Source: Microvirga sp. VF16
Lineage (GTDB): Bacteria; Pseudomonadota; Alphaproteobacteria; Rhizobiales; Beijerinckiaceae
Reading direction: 5' to 3'
Length of the DNA: 64,000 nt
NCBI RefSeq assembly: GCF_016864375.1
Contig: NZ_CP069355.1
Coordinates: forward strand, 620,001 to 684,000
Numbering within the stretch: position 1 is the first letter of the stretch; each line of letters opens with the position of its first letter. Below are positions 51,498 to 60,802 of the stretch, one piece after another. The notes under the pieces were generated by a model. The model was not told where the DNA came from and made no database searches. It was given only the letters and a program-made list of their open reading frames with translations. The translations under genes were made by a program, and so were the position numbers.

Positions 51498-52354
51498 ATA
51501 TGGCAACCATAGAAGACAAACTCCCGGTGATTCAGAGAACGGACTTGCCGACACTTCTTGCGGTGGGCTGGGTTCTGCTCATGCTAATCATAGCACTTGC
51601 TGCGCCGCTTATCGCACCCTACGAGATCACCGCCATCGACCTACGCCATCGCCTGGCGCCGCCTATAGGTTTCGGCGGAACGATGCAGCATATCCTCGGA
51701 ACCGACGATCTCGGCCGTGATATTGCCTCGCGTCTCTTTTATTCGATCCGCACCAGCCTGCTGGTCGCCTTCGGCGCCACCGCCATCAGCGTGTTCGTCG
51801 GCACGGCAATTGGATTCGTCGCCGCCTATTTCCGCGGACTCGTTGAGCATGTCCTGCTCCTGATGATCGACGTGCAGGCGTCTCTCCCGTTTCTCATCGT
51901 GGCGCTGGCGATGCTCGCGTTCTTCGGCAATTCGCTGGTGCTGTTCGTCTGCCTGATGGGGATTTACGGCTGGGAGCGCAATGCGCGGTTGGCACGGGGG
52001 CTGGCAATGGCAGCCGGGGCGCAAGGATATGCGAGTGCGACACGCCAACTCGGCGCTCATCCTTTGCGCGTGTACCTCCGGCATATCCTGCCCAACAGTG
52101 CGGCAACACTTCTGGTCGCCGCTACGGTAACCTTTCCTGAAATCGTGCTGGTGGAAAGCGGCCTGTCCTTCCTCGGCCTCGGTGTCCAGCCTCCGATGAC
52201 CAGTCTCGGCCTCATGGTCGCCGCTGGGCGTGAATATATTGCCCGCGCGCCCTGGATGCTCCTCTCACCGAGCCTTGTGATCGTGTTGACCGCTGTCGCA
52301 GTCAGCGTTCTTGGCGACTGGCTTCGCGACAAACTCGATCCGACCCTCAACTGA
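51494..52354 (+). CDS. Oligopeptide/dipeptide-type ABC importer permease (DppC class), locus B
   Basis: A 286-residue membrane protein. HILGTDDLGRDIASRLFY is the class signature, EAA loop YASATRQLGAHPLRVYLRHILP, end GDWLRDKLDPTLN. ATGA overlap with the DppB-class gene. Confidence 0.85.
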   Translation: MNMATIEDKLPVIQRTDLPTLLAVGWVLLMLIIALAAPLIAPYEITAIDLRHRLAPPIGFGGTMQHILGTDDLGRDIASRLFYSIRTSLLVAFGATAISVFVGTAIGFVAAYFRGLVEHVLLLMIDVQASLPFLIVALAMLAFFGNSLVLFVCLMGIYGWERNARLARGLAMAAGAQGYASATRQLGAHPLRVYLRHILPNSAATLLVAATVTFPEIVLVESGLSFLGLGVQPPMTSLGLMVAAGREYIARAPWMLLSPSLVIVLTAVAVSVLGDWLRDKLDPTLN

Positions 52355-52364
52355 CGGTATCCCC

Positions 52365-53624
52365 ATGCAAAGAAAACTGATCGCAATCCAGGTCGACGGC
52401 GTAAGCGCCGATACCTTTGAAAAATATGCGCATCGCTTGCCGAACATGAACCGGCTCGCTGCTGCGGGCCTGCGTGTCCGCCGGCTGAAATCGGCCGTGC
52501 CGGCGACCTCCGTTCCCGGCCGGGCGACGATGCTGACCGGCGTCGGACCAGAGGTGCACGGCGTTTACGGAAACCACATCTTCCGTGGTGATGCGTTCGT
52601 GGCGCCGCTCGCCGAAGACCTGCAGGTGCCGACGATCGCGGCTCATGCCAAGGCCGCCGGTCTCGACGTCGTGACGATCGGTCAGGCGCTGGTCGATCCG
52701 GCCGATACATCTGTCTACGTCTCGCCCTGGTGGCTGCGCGGCTTCATGACAGGGCATCGCTTCGGAAAGATGGTCACCCCGGAGGCTTTGGCCGCTTCGC
52801 GAGCGATCCACGACCCCGAGAACAGGCTCGTCCTTGCCGGCATGACGGATATGGATGCTTTTCGGGCGCCGGTCGATGACAGCGCACCGGTGTTGATCGC
52901 TGGCCTTGCGCTCGATCAGTTCATCAATCGCGCTGTTGTCGCCCTGCTTGGTTCGGCTCGCCCACCGGATCTCGTGTTGACGGAGATCGAAATGCCGGAT
53001 TCGTTCCAGCATTATCTCGGCTATGACAGCCCGGCGGCGATCTGGTCGGTGGAATTTGCCGACATGCTCATCGGCAACGTGCTCGCCGTGCTGGAAAGCA
53101 CCGGGCGCCGCGATGACTACGTTATTGCGGTCGCCAGCGATCATGGTCATGGCCCGGTCGACACGGCGATTTTTCCAGAAGCGATCATCCCCGAAATGCA
53201 CTGGATGACGGAAGGCGCGAGCCTCTACGTTTCACTCAAGACGCCCGGCGATCTCGAGAGAGTGGCCGAGCGGCTGCTGCCATACGGCGTCGAACTCTGG
53301 AACGACCATCATGTGCCGGAAAATCTTCGTGGCACGGTGGCGATGTTCGTCGCGCCACCCCGGCATTCGTTCGAGGAGCGGCCCAAGGATGCTTCAGGAC
53401 CGCTCTCGGCGACGGGCAGTCCGCGCGCCATCTCGACGCACGGCTTCCGACCGGGCAGCCCTGAGGACGATCGCATGTTCATTCTTTCCGGCAATGGTGT
53501 TGCGCCGCAGATCATCGAGGGAGCGAATGCAGACCAGTTTGCGCCGACGCTGGCCAGCGTGCTTGGGCTATCGCAGGCGCCTTATGCGGGGCGTTCCTTG
53601 ATCGCGGAAGTGAGCCACCCATAG
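52365..53624 (+). CDS. Phosphonoacetate-hydrolase-like alkaline-phosphatase-superfamily enzyme (locus B)
   Basis: A 419-residue cytoplasmic-type enzyme, paralogue of the one at 34200-35429. Motifs: QVDGVSADTF (Asp11), AVPATSVPGRATMLTGV with Ser49 at the nucleophile position, EIEMPDSFQHYLGYD (Asp and His), ASDHGHGPVD, STHGFRPGSPEDD. All seven expected metal/nucleophile positions are filled. It follows the DppC gene by ten bases, before phnM. An insertion of roughly 15 residues near position 125-155 compared with the locus A copy could reflect a different substrate. Reaction inferred, not known. Confidence 0.75.
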   Translation: MQRKLIAIQVDGVSADTFEKYAHRLPNMNRLAAAGLRVRRLKSAVPATSVPGRATMLTGVGPEVHGVYGNHIFRGDAFVAPLAEDLQVPTIAAHAKAAGLDVVTIGQALVDPADTSVYVSPWWLRGFMTGHRFGKMVTPEALAASRAIHDPENRLVLAGMTDMDAFRAPVDDSAPVLIAGLALDQFINRAVVALLGSARPPDLVLTEIEMPDSFQHYLGYDSPAAIWSVEFADMLIGNVLAVLESTGRRDDYVIAVASDHGHGPVDTAIFPEAIIPEMHWMTEGASLYVSLKTPGDLERVAERLLPYGVELWNDHHVPENLRGTVAMFVAPPRHSFEERPKDASGPLSATGSPRAISTHGFRPGSPEDDRMFILSGNGVAPQIIEGANADQFAPTLASVLGLSQAPYAGRSLIAEVSHP

Positions 53625-53679
53625 TGCGGGGCCTGCAAGCGCTTGAACTGCACCTGAAGTAAATCGAAGAAGATATCCA

Positions 53680-54822
53680 ATGTGCTTACAAATCTCCAAC
53701 GCGCGCATCGTGTGCGAAAATCATGTCGCAGAGGCGGGCCTCGCAATCTGCGATGGCCTCATCGATTCTTTTGAACAAGGTGGGACACCGAAAGCGGAAG
53801 CTATCGACTTTGAGGGCGACTTCCTGCTGCCCGGCCTGATCGATCTGCATACCGACAATGTCGAACACTTCATGCAACCGCGGCCGGGCGTGCAGTGGCC
53901 TTCTTCCCTTGCTGCAGTGCTTGCCCACGATTGGCAGTTGCTCGGCAGCGGCATCACGACCGTGCTCGATGCGCTCGCGCTCGGCGACTACGACAGCGGC
54001 GGCGCTCGTCTGGTCATGCTGAACGAGGCCATCGACGGACTGACGCAGGCGCGCGAAGCCGTTCTTCTAAAGACCGACCACTATTTCCACTTCCGTTGCG
54101 AACTTTCCGATGCGGCCCTGTTCCCGATTGTCGAAAGGCATATCGACAATCCCGGGCTCAGACTCATCAGCATGATGGACCACACGCCAGGCCAGCGGCA
54201 GTGGCACAATCTGACGCTCTATCGCGAGTTTCGCCGCAAGAAGAACGCCCGGGTGTGGACGGAAGACGAGTTCGCGCTCTACGTCGCCGAACGCCGCGAG
54301 CATCAGCAGCAGTATGTCCCGCCGAGCCGTGCAATCATCGGACGCCTCTGCCGCGAGCGCAATATCCGCATCGCCAGCCACGACGACACAACTGCCACAG
54401 ACGTCGATCAATCGCATGCCGACGGCATCACGATCAGCGAGTTTCCGACGACAGTCGAGGCGGCGAGCCGCGCCCGCGAACTCGGCATGAAGATCGTCAT
54501 GGGCTCGCCGAACATCATCCTCGGCGGTTCGCATTCTGGCAATGTCAGTGCGATGGAGCTCGCCGACCGTGGTCTCCTCGACGTGCTGACTTCCGACTAC
54601 GTGCCGGGAAGCCTGCTGCATGCCGCATTCGCGCTAGCGGGAAAAGGCTTCGATCTCCCGGAATCGGTCGCCATGGTGACGAAGAACCCCGCCGACCTGC
54701 TCGGCTTTGCCGATCGCGGCCGCATCGCTCCCGGCCTGCGCGCCGACCTGATCCGTGTGCGCCTCGTCGACGGCGTGCCGGTGATCCGCAACATCTGGGT
54801 CGCCGGTCGACAGTATCTCTAA
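53680..54822 (+). CDS. phnM: Alpha-D-ribose 1-methylphosphonate 5-triphosphate diphosphatase PhnM (locus B)
   Basis: A 380-residue amidohydrolase. LLPGLIDLHTDNVEHF, ISMMDHTPGQRQ, IASHDDTTATDVDQ and LTSDYVPGSLLHAAF give the metal and substrate motifs. It sits first among the C-P lyase genes in this locus, 55 bases after the hydrolase gene. The HSGNVSAMELADRG segment is shared with the locus A enzyme, which is otherwise quite diverged. Confidence 0.9.
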   Translation: MCLQISNARIVCENHVAEAGLAICDGLIDSFEQGGTPKAEAIDFEGDFLLPGLIDLHTDNVEHFMQPRPGVQWPSSLAAVLAHDWQLLGSGITTVLDALALGDYDSGGARLVMLNEAIDGLTQAREAVLLKTDHYFHFRCELSDAALFPIVERHIDNPGLRLISMMDHTPGQRQWHNLTLYREFRRKKNARVWTEDEFALYVAERREHQQQYVPPSRAIIGRLCRERNIRIASHDDTTATDVDQSHADGITISEFPTTVEAASRARELGMKIVMGSPNIILGGSHSGNVSAMELADRGLLDVLTSDYVPGSLLHAAFALAGKGFDLPESVAMVTKNPADLLGFADRGRIAPGLRADLIRVRLVDGVPVIRNIWVAGRQYL

Positions 54823-54852
54823 CGGGTGCGCGAGCGAAAAAAGGAACAAGAA

Positions 54853-55338
54853 ATGATGAACTCGAACATGAGGATGGAAGCCGAGCAGGCTGCCATCGCA
54901 CAGCGATCCGACTGGCTCAGCATCCTGTCGCGCAGTATCGGCAGTGAGCTCGAGGCTGTGGGGGCCGACGTGGTGAGCGGCGTGACCTTTGAATGGCTTC
55001 GGACTCCGCATGTCGGCTTGGTGATGGTTCGGGGCCGCGCCGGGGGGGCGGGCAATGTCTTCAATCTCGGCGAGATGACGGTAACCCGCGCTTCGGTGCG
55101 GCTTGAAGACGGAACCGTCGGGCACGGTTACATCCAGGGCCGCGACAAGCGCCAGGCCGAACTGGCCGCCATCGTCGATGCGCTGCTGCAGCGGCCGGAC
55201 CGCCATGACGAGATTTTGGCGAAGGTGATCGAGCCGCTTCGGGAAAAAGCCGAAGCACGGCGTCTTGAGAAGAGCCGCAAGGCCGCAGCCACCAAGGTCG
55301 AGTTCTTCACCATGGTTCGCGGGGAGAACCCGGCATGA
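54853..55338 (+). CDS. phnG: C-P lyase core subunit PhnG (locus B)
   Basis: A 161-residue subunit. RSDWLSILSRS opening, GLVMVRGRAGGAGNVFNLGEMTVTRA central motif, GRDKRQAELAAIVDALLQ and SRKAAATKVEFFTMVRG. The start at 54853 has AAGGA upstream. A frame starting at 54826 would add nine residues. Overlaps phnH (ATGA). Confidence 0.9.
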   Translation: MMNSNMRMEAEQAAIAQRSDWLSILSRSIGSELEAVGADVVSGVTFEWLRTPHVGLVMVRGRAGGAGNVFNLGEMTVTRASVRLEDGTVGHGYIQGRDKRQAELAAIVDALLQRPDRHDEILAKVIEPLREKAEARRLEKSRKAAATKVEFFTMVRGENPA

Positions 55339-55970
55339 CGATACAGTCTTCAGCATCAAACGTGCGTACCGTTCCCCCCGCCGGCGCTTCGCTGCAGCCC
55401 GGCTTTGCCGATCCGGTCTTTGACGCGCAGGCGGTGTTTCGCGCGAGCTTACTCGCAACCGCTTATCCCGGCCGCGTCGTGCAGGTCGATCGCGCTTTGA
55501 TGCCGCCGCGGCCCTTATCATCGGCAACCGCGGCACTCTGCCTGACGTTGATGGATTTCGAGACGCCGGCCTGGCTCGACCGACAGACGGCATCCGGCGA
55601 GGTGGCCAAATGGCTGCGCTTTCACTGCGGCCTGCCCGTCACAGACGATCCGATGACGGCGCGCTTCGCTCTGATCACCGACACGATGACCATGCCGCGC
55701 CTCTTCGAGTTTCATCCGGGCGACGTGGAATATCCTGATCGCTCGACGACGCTGATCATCCAGGTTCCGTCGCTCACCGAGGGACCTACGACCACCTGGA
55801 CTGGCCCCGGCATCAAGACGAGCGCGAGCGTCGGCATCGACGGGTTGCCCTCCTGGTTCTGGTCCGACTGGAACTTGAACCGGGAGGTCTATCCGCGCGG
55901 AATCGACGTCATCTTCACGAACGGCAATACCCTGGTGGGCCTGCCGCGCACGATAACAGTGGAGGCATAA
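55335..55970 (+). CDS. phnH: C-P lyase core subunit PhnH (locus B)
   Basis: A 211-residue subunit. QPGFADPVFDAQAVFRASL opening, LMDFETPAWLD, WLRFHCGLPV, FEFHPGDVEYPDRSTTLIIQVPSL and FTNGNTLVGLPRTITVE. Start overlaps the phnG stop (ATGA) and the stop abuts phnI. Confidence 0.9.
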   Translation: MTIQSSASNVRTVPPAGASLQPGFADPVFDAQAVFRASLLATAYPGRVVQVDRALMPPRPLSSATAALCLTLMDFETPAWLDRQTASGEVAKWLRFHCGLPVTDDPMTARFALITDTMTMPRLFEFHPGDVEYPDRSTTLIIQVPSLTEGPTTTWTGPGIKTSASVGIDGLPSWFWSDWNLNREVYPRGIDVIFTNGNTLVGLPRTITVEA

Positions 55971-57080
55971 ATGGCTTATGTTGCCGTCAAGGGTGGCGAA
56001 CAGGCCATCCTCAACACCCACAGGCTGATCTCGGAAACGCGGCGCGGCGATCCGGTCTTAGCCGAACTGGCGCTCGCTCAGATCAGCGAGCAGTTCGGCC
56101 TTGCCGTCGATCGGGTGATGGCGGAAGGATCGGTCTATGACCGCGAGCTTGCGGCGCTCGCCCTCAAGCAGGCGCAAGGGGACGTGATCGAGGCGATCTT
56201 CCTGCTGCGCGCCTACCGCACCACGCTGCCCCGCATTGCCGTGTCCGAACCGATCGATACATTGAGGATGGCGATCCGCCGGCGCATCTCGGCGACGTTC
56301 AAGGACATTCCAGGCGGTCAGGTGCTCGGACCCACCTACGACTATACCCACCGGCTGCTCGACTTTGCCTTGGCAGCCGAAGGTCTGGAACGACCGCAGG
56401 CGGAACGCACTGCTGCTCCCCTTGAGGAGGAAGTCCCGCGGGTGGTCGACCTGCTCGACAGCGAGGGCCTGATCGAGGAGGAAAGCGACGAGGGCCAGGG
56501 CGAGATCTTCGATCTGACCCGCGAGCCGATGAGCTTTCCGGCCGGTCGCGACCAGCGCCTGCAGAATCTCGCCCGCGGCGACGAGGGTTTTCTGCTCGGA
56601 CTCGCCTATTCGACGGTCCGTGGTTACGGCGGCGCTCATCCCTTCGTTGGTGAACTGAGGTTGGGCGAAGTGGTGGTCGAGATCGTCCCCGAGGAGCTCG
56701 GTTTTCCGATCGCGGTCGCCGAGGTCACCGTCACCGAGTGCCAGATGATCAACCAGTTCCACGGCACGGCCGCCAAACCGCCGCAGTTCACCCGCGGTTA
56801 CGGCCTCACCTTCGGCCATAACGAGCGCAAGGCCATGGCCATGTCGCTGGTCGACCGGGCGATGCGCGCCCGCGACCTCGGCGAGGACGTGCGCTACCCG
56901 GCACAGGACGAGGAATTCGTGCTCTCCCACACGGATAACGTCGAGGCGAGCGGCATGGTCTCGCATTTCAAGCTGCCGCATTACGTCGACTTCCAGGCCG
57001 AGCTGGCGCTCGTCCGGCAATTGCGGGCCGAACACGGGGCCGCCCGCGCGACAGCCCAGATGAAGGAGGCCGCGGAATGA
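55971..57080 (+). CDS. phnI: C-P lyase nucleosidase subunit PhnI (locus B)
   Basis: A 369-residue core subunit with MAYVAVKGGEQAI, VYDRELAALALKQAQGD, FKDIPGGQVLGPTYDYTHRL and YPAQDEEFVLSHTDNVEA. Starts directly after phnH and overlaps phnJ (ATGA). An acidic linker in the middle (SEGLIEEESDEGQGE) differs from locus A. Confidence 0.9.
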   Translation: MAYVAVKGGEQAILNTHRLISETRRGDPVLAELALAQISEQFGLAVDRVMAEGSVYDRELAALALKQAQGDVIEAIFLLRAYRTTLPRIAVSEPIDTLRMAIRRRISATFKDIPGGQVLGPTYDYTHRLLDFALAAEGLERPQAERTAAPLEEEVPRVVDLLDSEGLIEEESDEGQGEIFDLTREPMSFPAGRDQRLQNLARGDEGFLLGLAYSTVRGYGGAHPFVGELRLGEVVVEIVPEELGFPIAVAEVTVTECQMINQFHGTAAKPPQFTRGYGLTFGHNERKAMAMSLVDRAMRARDLGEDVRYPAQDEEFVLSHTDNVEASGMVSHFKLPHYVDFQAELALVRQLRAEHGAARATAQMKEAAE

Positions 57081-57979
57081 GCGCGACATCATCACAGCCG
57101 CACGACGACGGCTACAACTTCGCCTATCTGGACGAGCAGACGAAGCGGATGATCCGCCGCGCGCTGCTGAAGGCCCTGTCCATTCCCGGCTACCAGGTGC
57201 CCTTCGGCGGCCGCGAGATGCCGCTTGCCTATGGCTGGGGCACCGGCGGCATCCAGGTGACGGCGAGCGTCATCGGACCTGACGATGTCCTGAAGGTGAT
57301 TGACCAGGGCGCCGACGACACCACCAATGCCGTCTCCATCCGCCGTTTCTTCCAGACGGTGGCCACCGTCGCCGTCACCGAAGCCACCGCGGACGCGACC
57401 ATCATCCAGACCCGCCACCGCATTCCCGAGGCGCCGCTGACGGAGGGCCAGGTGCTCGTCTATCAGGTGCCGCAGCCGGAGCCCTTGAAGAAGATCGATC
57501 CGCGCGAGACCGAGACCCGCAAGATGCATGCCTATGCGGAATACGGCGCCATGCAGGTGACGCTGTACGAGGACGTCGCCCGGTTCGGCCGCATCGCCAA
57601 GACCTACGACTATCCGGCCATCGTCAACGGCCGGCATCTGATGTCGCCCTCGCCGATCCCGAAGTTCGACAATCCGAAGATGGAGAACAATCCGGCGATC
57701 CAGCTGTTCGGCGCCGGCCGCGAGAAACGCATCTATGCCGTGCCCCCCTATACCACCGTCCGCAGCCTCGATTTCGACGACCATCCCTTCGAGGGGCAGA
57801 CCTGGCAGGGCTGCTGCGCGCTCTGCGGCTCAACGACCAGCTATCTCGACGAGGTGATCACCGACGACAAGGGGTCGCGCCTATTCGTCTGCTCCGACAC
57901 CGATTTCTGCAACACACGCCAGATCGAGGCCGCCGCTGCTTCCAAGGCAAGCAATGAAACGGCAGGAGAGCAAAAATGA
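57077..57979 (+). CDS. phnJ: C-P lyase catalytic subunit PhnJ (locus B)
   Basis: A 300-residue radical-SAM enzyme. YNFAYLDEQTKRMIRRALLK opening, REMPLAYGWGTGGIQVTASV, AYAEYGAMQVTLYEDVARFG and the Cys cluster GCCALCGST ... FVCSDTDFC for the 4Fe-4S centre and catalytic Cys. All catalytic Cys are present. Overlaps phnI and phnK by ATGA. Confidence 0.95.
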   Translation: MSATSSQPHDDGYNFAYLDEQTKRMIRRALLKALSIPGYQVPFGGREMPLAYGWGTGGIQVTASVIGPDDVLKVIDQGADDTTNAVSIRRFFQTVATVAVTEATADATIIQTRHRIPEAPLTEGQVLVYQVPQPEPLKKIDPRETETRKMHAYAEYGAMQVTLYEDVARFGRIAKTYDYPAIVNGRHLMSPSPIPKFDNPKMENNPAIQLFGAGREKRIYAVPPYTTVRSLDFDDHPFEGQTWQGCCALCGSTTSYLDEVITDDKGSRLFVCSDTDFCNTRQIEAAAASKASNETAGEQK

Positions 57980-58779
57980 CTTTCAATCCGGTACGCAAAT
58001 CGGCTTTGAAGCCTCCCTTGCTCGACGTCGCTGGCCTGTCCAAGTCCTATGGCGGCCAGATTGGCTGCCGCGACATTTCCTTCACGATCCGACCCGGCGA
58101 GGTGCTCGGCATTGTCGGCGAAAGCGGCTCCGGCAAGTCGACCTTGCTCGCCTGCCTGTCCGGCCGGCTGACGCCGGAGGCCGGCACGATCACCTATGAC
58201 ATGCAGGGCCGCGGCCCGGTCGACATCCTGACACTGTCCGAGCCCGAGCGGCGGCGGCTGGCGCGCACCGACTGGGGCATCGTCCACCAGAACCCGCGCG
58301 ACGGACTGCGCATGGATGTGAGTGCCGGTGGCAACATCGGCGAGCGGCCGATGGCGATCGGCGCCCGCCATTACGGCCAGATCCGGGCCGAGGCGCAGGA
58401 CTGGCTGCACAAGGTCGAGATCGACCTTGCCCGCACCGACGACCAGCCGCGCACCTTCTCTGGCGGCATGCAGCAGCGCCTGCAGATCGCCCGCAACCTC
58501 GTCACCCGACCGCGGCTGGTGTTCATGGACGAACCGACCGGCGGCCTCGACGTCTCGGTCCAGGCGCGCCTGCTCGACCTGCTGCGCGGCCTCGTGCGCG
58601 AGCTCGGCATCGCCGCCATCATCGTCACCCATGATCTCGCCGTCGTGCGCCTGCTCGCCGACCGGCTGATGGTGATGCAGCGCGGCCGCGTCATCGAGCA
58701 CGGCCTGACCGACCAGGTGCTCGACGATCCGCATCACCCCTATACGCAACTGCTCGTCTCCTCTGTTCTGCAGGTCTGA
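57976..58779 (+). CDS. phnK: C-P lyase ABC protein PhnK (locus B)
   Basis: A 267-residue ABC ATPase. Walker A GESGSGKSTLL, DWGIVHQNPRDGLR, signature FSGGMQQRLQIARNLV, Walker B LVFMDEPTGGLD. Start overlaps phnJ stop (ATGA). 18 bases from phnL. Confidence 0.9.
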   Translation: MTFNPVRKSALKPPLLDVAGLSKSYGGQIGCRDISFTIRPGEVLGIVGESGSGKSTLLACLSGRLTPEAGTITYDMQGRGPVDILTLSEPERRRLARTDWGIVHQNPRDGLRMDVSAGGNIGERPMAIGARHYGQIRAEAQDWLHKVEIDLARTDDQPRTFSGGMQQRLQIARNLVTRPRLVFMDEPTGGLDVSVQARLLDLLRGLVRELGIAAIIVTHDLAVVRLLADRLMVMQRGRVIEHGLTDQVLDDPHHPYTQLLVSSVLQV

Positions 58780-58797
58780 GGCGGCAAGGACATCATC

Positions 58798-59520
58798 ATG
58801 ACCCTTCGTTTGCACGCCGTTGGCCTTTCCAAGACCTTCACGCTCCACACCCAGGGCGGCATCGTCCTGCCGGTCTTCGCGGCTATCGATCTGACGGTCA
58901 AAGCCGGCGAATGCGTCTGCCTGCACGGGCCATCCGGCGCCGGCAAGTCGACGCTGCTGCGCTCGCTTTATGCCAACTACAAGCCGGATGCCGGTCAGAT
59001 CCTGGTCGAGCATCGGGGCGAGACCGTCGACTTGCTCGCCGCCGAGCCCTGGGAGGTGGTGGAGATCCGCCGCCGCACCATTGGCTATGTCAGCCAGTTC
59101 CTGCGCGTCATCCCGCGCGTCGGCGCTCTCGACGTCGTCGCCGAGCCGGCCATCGCCAACGGCCTGCCGGCCGAGGCAGCCAAGGCGCGCGCCCAAACCC
59201 TGCTCACGCGCCTGCGCATCCCTGAACGGCTGTGGTCGCTCGCGCCCGCCACCTTCTCGGGCGGTGAGCAGCAGCGCGTCAACATCGCCCGCGGCTTCAT
59301 CGTCGACTATCCCATCCTTCTCCTTGACGAACCGACCGCCTCGCTCGACGCCGCCAACCGGCAGACCGTGGTCGCGCTGATCACCGAGGCCAAGGCGCGC
59401 GGGACCGCCATCGTCGGCATCTTCCACGACGCCGAGGTGCGCGAGGCCGTCGCCGACCGTCTGTTCGAGATCGGCACTCAAGCGGTTCCCGTGCCGGCTG
59501 TGGCGGAGGCGTGCGCCTGA
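58798..59520 (+). CDS. phnL: C-P lyase accessory ABC protein PhnL (locus B)
   Basis: A 240-residue ABC ATPase. Walker A GPSGAGKSTLL, YVSQFLRVIP, signature FSGGEQQRVNIARGF, Walker B LLLDEPTASL. From the codons for AVGLSKTF on it is nearly identical to the locus A copy. Only the first residues (MTLRLH) differ, and two codons near the end are absent. Confidence 0.9.
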   Translation: MTLRLHAVGLSKTFTLHTQGGIVLPVFAAIDLTVKAGECVCLHGPSGAGKSTLLRSLYANYKPDAGQILVEHRGETVDLLAAEPWEVVEIRRRTIGYVSQFLRVIPRVGALDVVAEPAIANGLPAEAAKARAQTLLTRLRIPERLWSLAPATFSGGEQQRVNIARGFIVDYPILLLDEPTASLDAANRQTVVALITEAKARGTAIVGIFHDAEVREAVADRLFEIGTQAVPVPAVAEACA

Positions 59521-60239
59521 TGTCGGAACCCTGCAGCTCTCGCTATGCCATTTACTACACACCGGCTCGGGACCATCCACTGACCGTGGCGGCGGGTTCA
59601 TGGCTGGGCCGCGATGCCTTCGCGCCTGGTGCCGGTAGCGGGAGCGGGACGGCCGCCCTCGCACTCACATCTGAGCCGCGCCGCTATGGTTTCCACGCCA
59701 CGCTCAAGGCACCCTTCCGGTTGCGCGGCGGCGCCTCGGTCGCGGATCTGGAACGGGCGCTCGGCCAGTTTGTGGCGTCACGGCCGCCGTGCCCGATCGG
59801 GCCTTTGAGGATCGATCTGCTCGGCGGCTTCTTCGCGCTCGTTCCCGCCAGTCCGACCCCGGCCTTGCGGGGTTTGGCGGCGCAGATCGTGGAAGAATTC
59901 GATGGCTTCCGGGCGCCGATGAATGCATCGGAACTGCAACGGCGGCTGCAAAGTCCGCTCGATGAGACTGAGACCGCCCATCTCGTGCAATGGGGCTACC
60001 CTTATGTGCACGATCGCTTCCGGTTTCATCTGACGCTGACCGACCGCATTCCCGCAGCGGAGCGCGCCGGGATCAGACAGCGTGTGGAAACCGTCTTCCA
60101 ACCGTATCTGTCCGAGGATTACCGCATCGATACCGTGTCCCTGTTCGTGCAGGAGCACGATCAGGCCGATTTCATCATTCGCTCGCAGTTCGCCTTCCAC
60201 AGCGGCGCGGTGGTCGCAGCGGCGATAGGCGGCCCATGA
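59520..60239 (+). CDS. DUF1045 2H phosphoesterase, phosphonate-associated (locus B)
   Basis: A 239-residue protein with the two 2H motifs FHATLKAPFRL and FHLTLTDRIP and RYAIYYTPARDHPL at the N-terminus. The start at 59520 shares a base with the phnL stop. It overlaps phnN by ATGA. Probably opens the cyclic ribose phosphate made by PhnJ, replacing PhnP (inference from fold and context). Confidence 0.8.
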   Translation: MSEPCSSRYAIYYTPARDHPLTVAAGSWLGRDAFAPGAGSGSGTAALALTSEPRRYGFHATLKAPFRLRGGASVADLERALGQFVASRPPCPIGPLRIDLLGGFFALVPASPTPALRGLAAQIVEEFDGFRAPMNASELQRRLQSPLDETETAHLVQWGYPYVHDRFRFHLTLTDRIPAAERAGIRQRVETVFQPYLSEDYRIDTVSLFVQEHDQADFIIRSQFAFHSGAVVAAAIGGP

Positions 60240-60802
60240 TGGCGCCACGGGGCAGACTGATCCTGGTCGCCGGGCCAAGCGGGGCCGGCAAGGACACGCT
60301 GATCGACTACGCCCGCATTCGGCTACAGTCCGATCCGCGCGTGCATTTCGTGCGCCGTGTCATCAGCCGGCCGGCCGCGGTCGGCGAGGACCATGACCCT
60401 GTCGATTGTGACGCGTTCCAGCGCCGGGTTCGCGCAGGCGCCTTCGCGCTGCACTGGCAGGCCCATGGTCTTTCCTACGGACTCCCCTCGGCCATCAACG
60501 ACTGGCTCGAGCGCGGTGATGTCGTCGTCGCCAACGGCTCGCGGGCTGTTCTGTCCGAAGCGCGACGGCGGTATCCGCAATTGCTTGTCGTCAACGTGAC
60601 CGCACCTTTGGACATCCTCGCGCGCCGTCTGGCCGGGCGGGGACGCGAAGACCCGGAGAGCATCCGGCAGCGTCTTGCCCGCAATGACCAGCAGAGCATT
60701 GACGGTGACGATGTGCTGCAGATCGACAATTCAGGGTCACCCGAGAGTGCTGGCCAATGCCTTCTCGCTGTGCTCATTGCCCAAGCGGATAACACGACCT
60801 GA
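60236..60802 (+). CDS. phnN: Ribose 1,5-bisphosphate phosphokinase PhnN (locus B)
   Basis: A 188-residue guanylate-kinase-like enzyme. Walker A GPSGAGKDTL, FVRRVISRPA, HWQAHGLSYGLP, VVVANGSRAVL. Start at 60236 overlaps the DUF1045 stop. Last gene of the locus B run. The copy in locus A differs by only a few residues. Confidence 0.9.
   Translation: MMAPRGRLILVAGPSGAGKDTLIDYARIRLQSDPRVHFVRRVISRPAAVGEDHDPVDCDAFQRRVRAGAFALHWQAHGLSYGLPSAINDWLERGDVVVANGSRAVLSEARRRYPQLLVVNVTAPLDILARRLAGRGREDPESIRQRLARNDQQSIDGDDVLQIDNSGSPESAGQCLLAVLIAQADNTT

Noticed and set aside
57841..59664. 607-residue open frame on the minus strand
   Set aside because: It lies antisense to phnK and phnL, whose motifs are unmistakable. 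Long antisense frames are common in GC-rich DNA.
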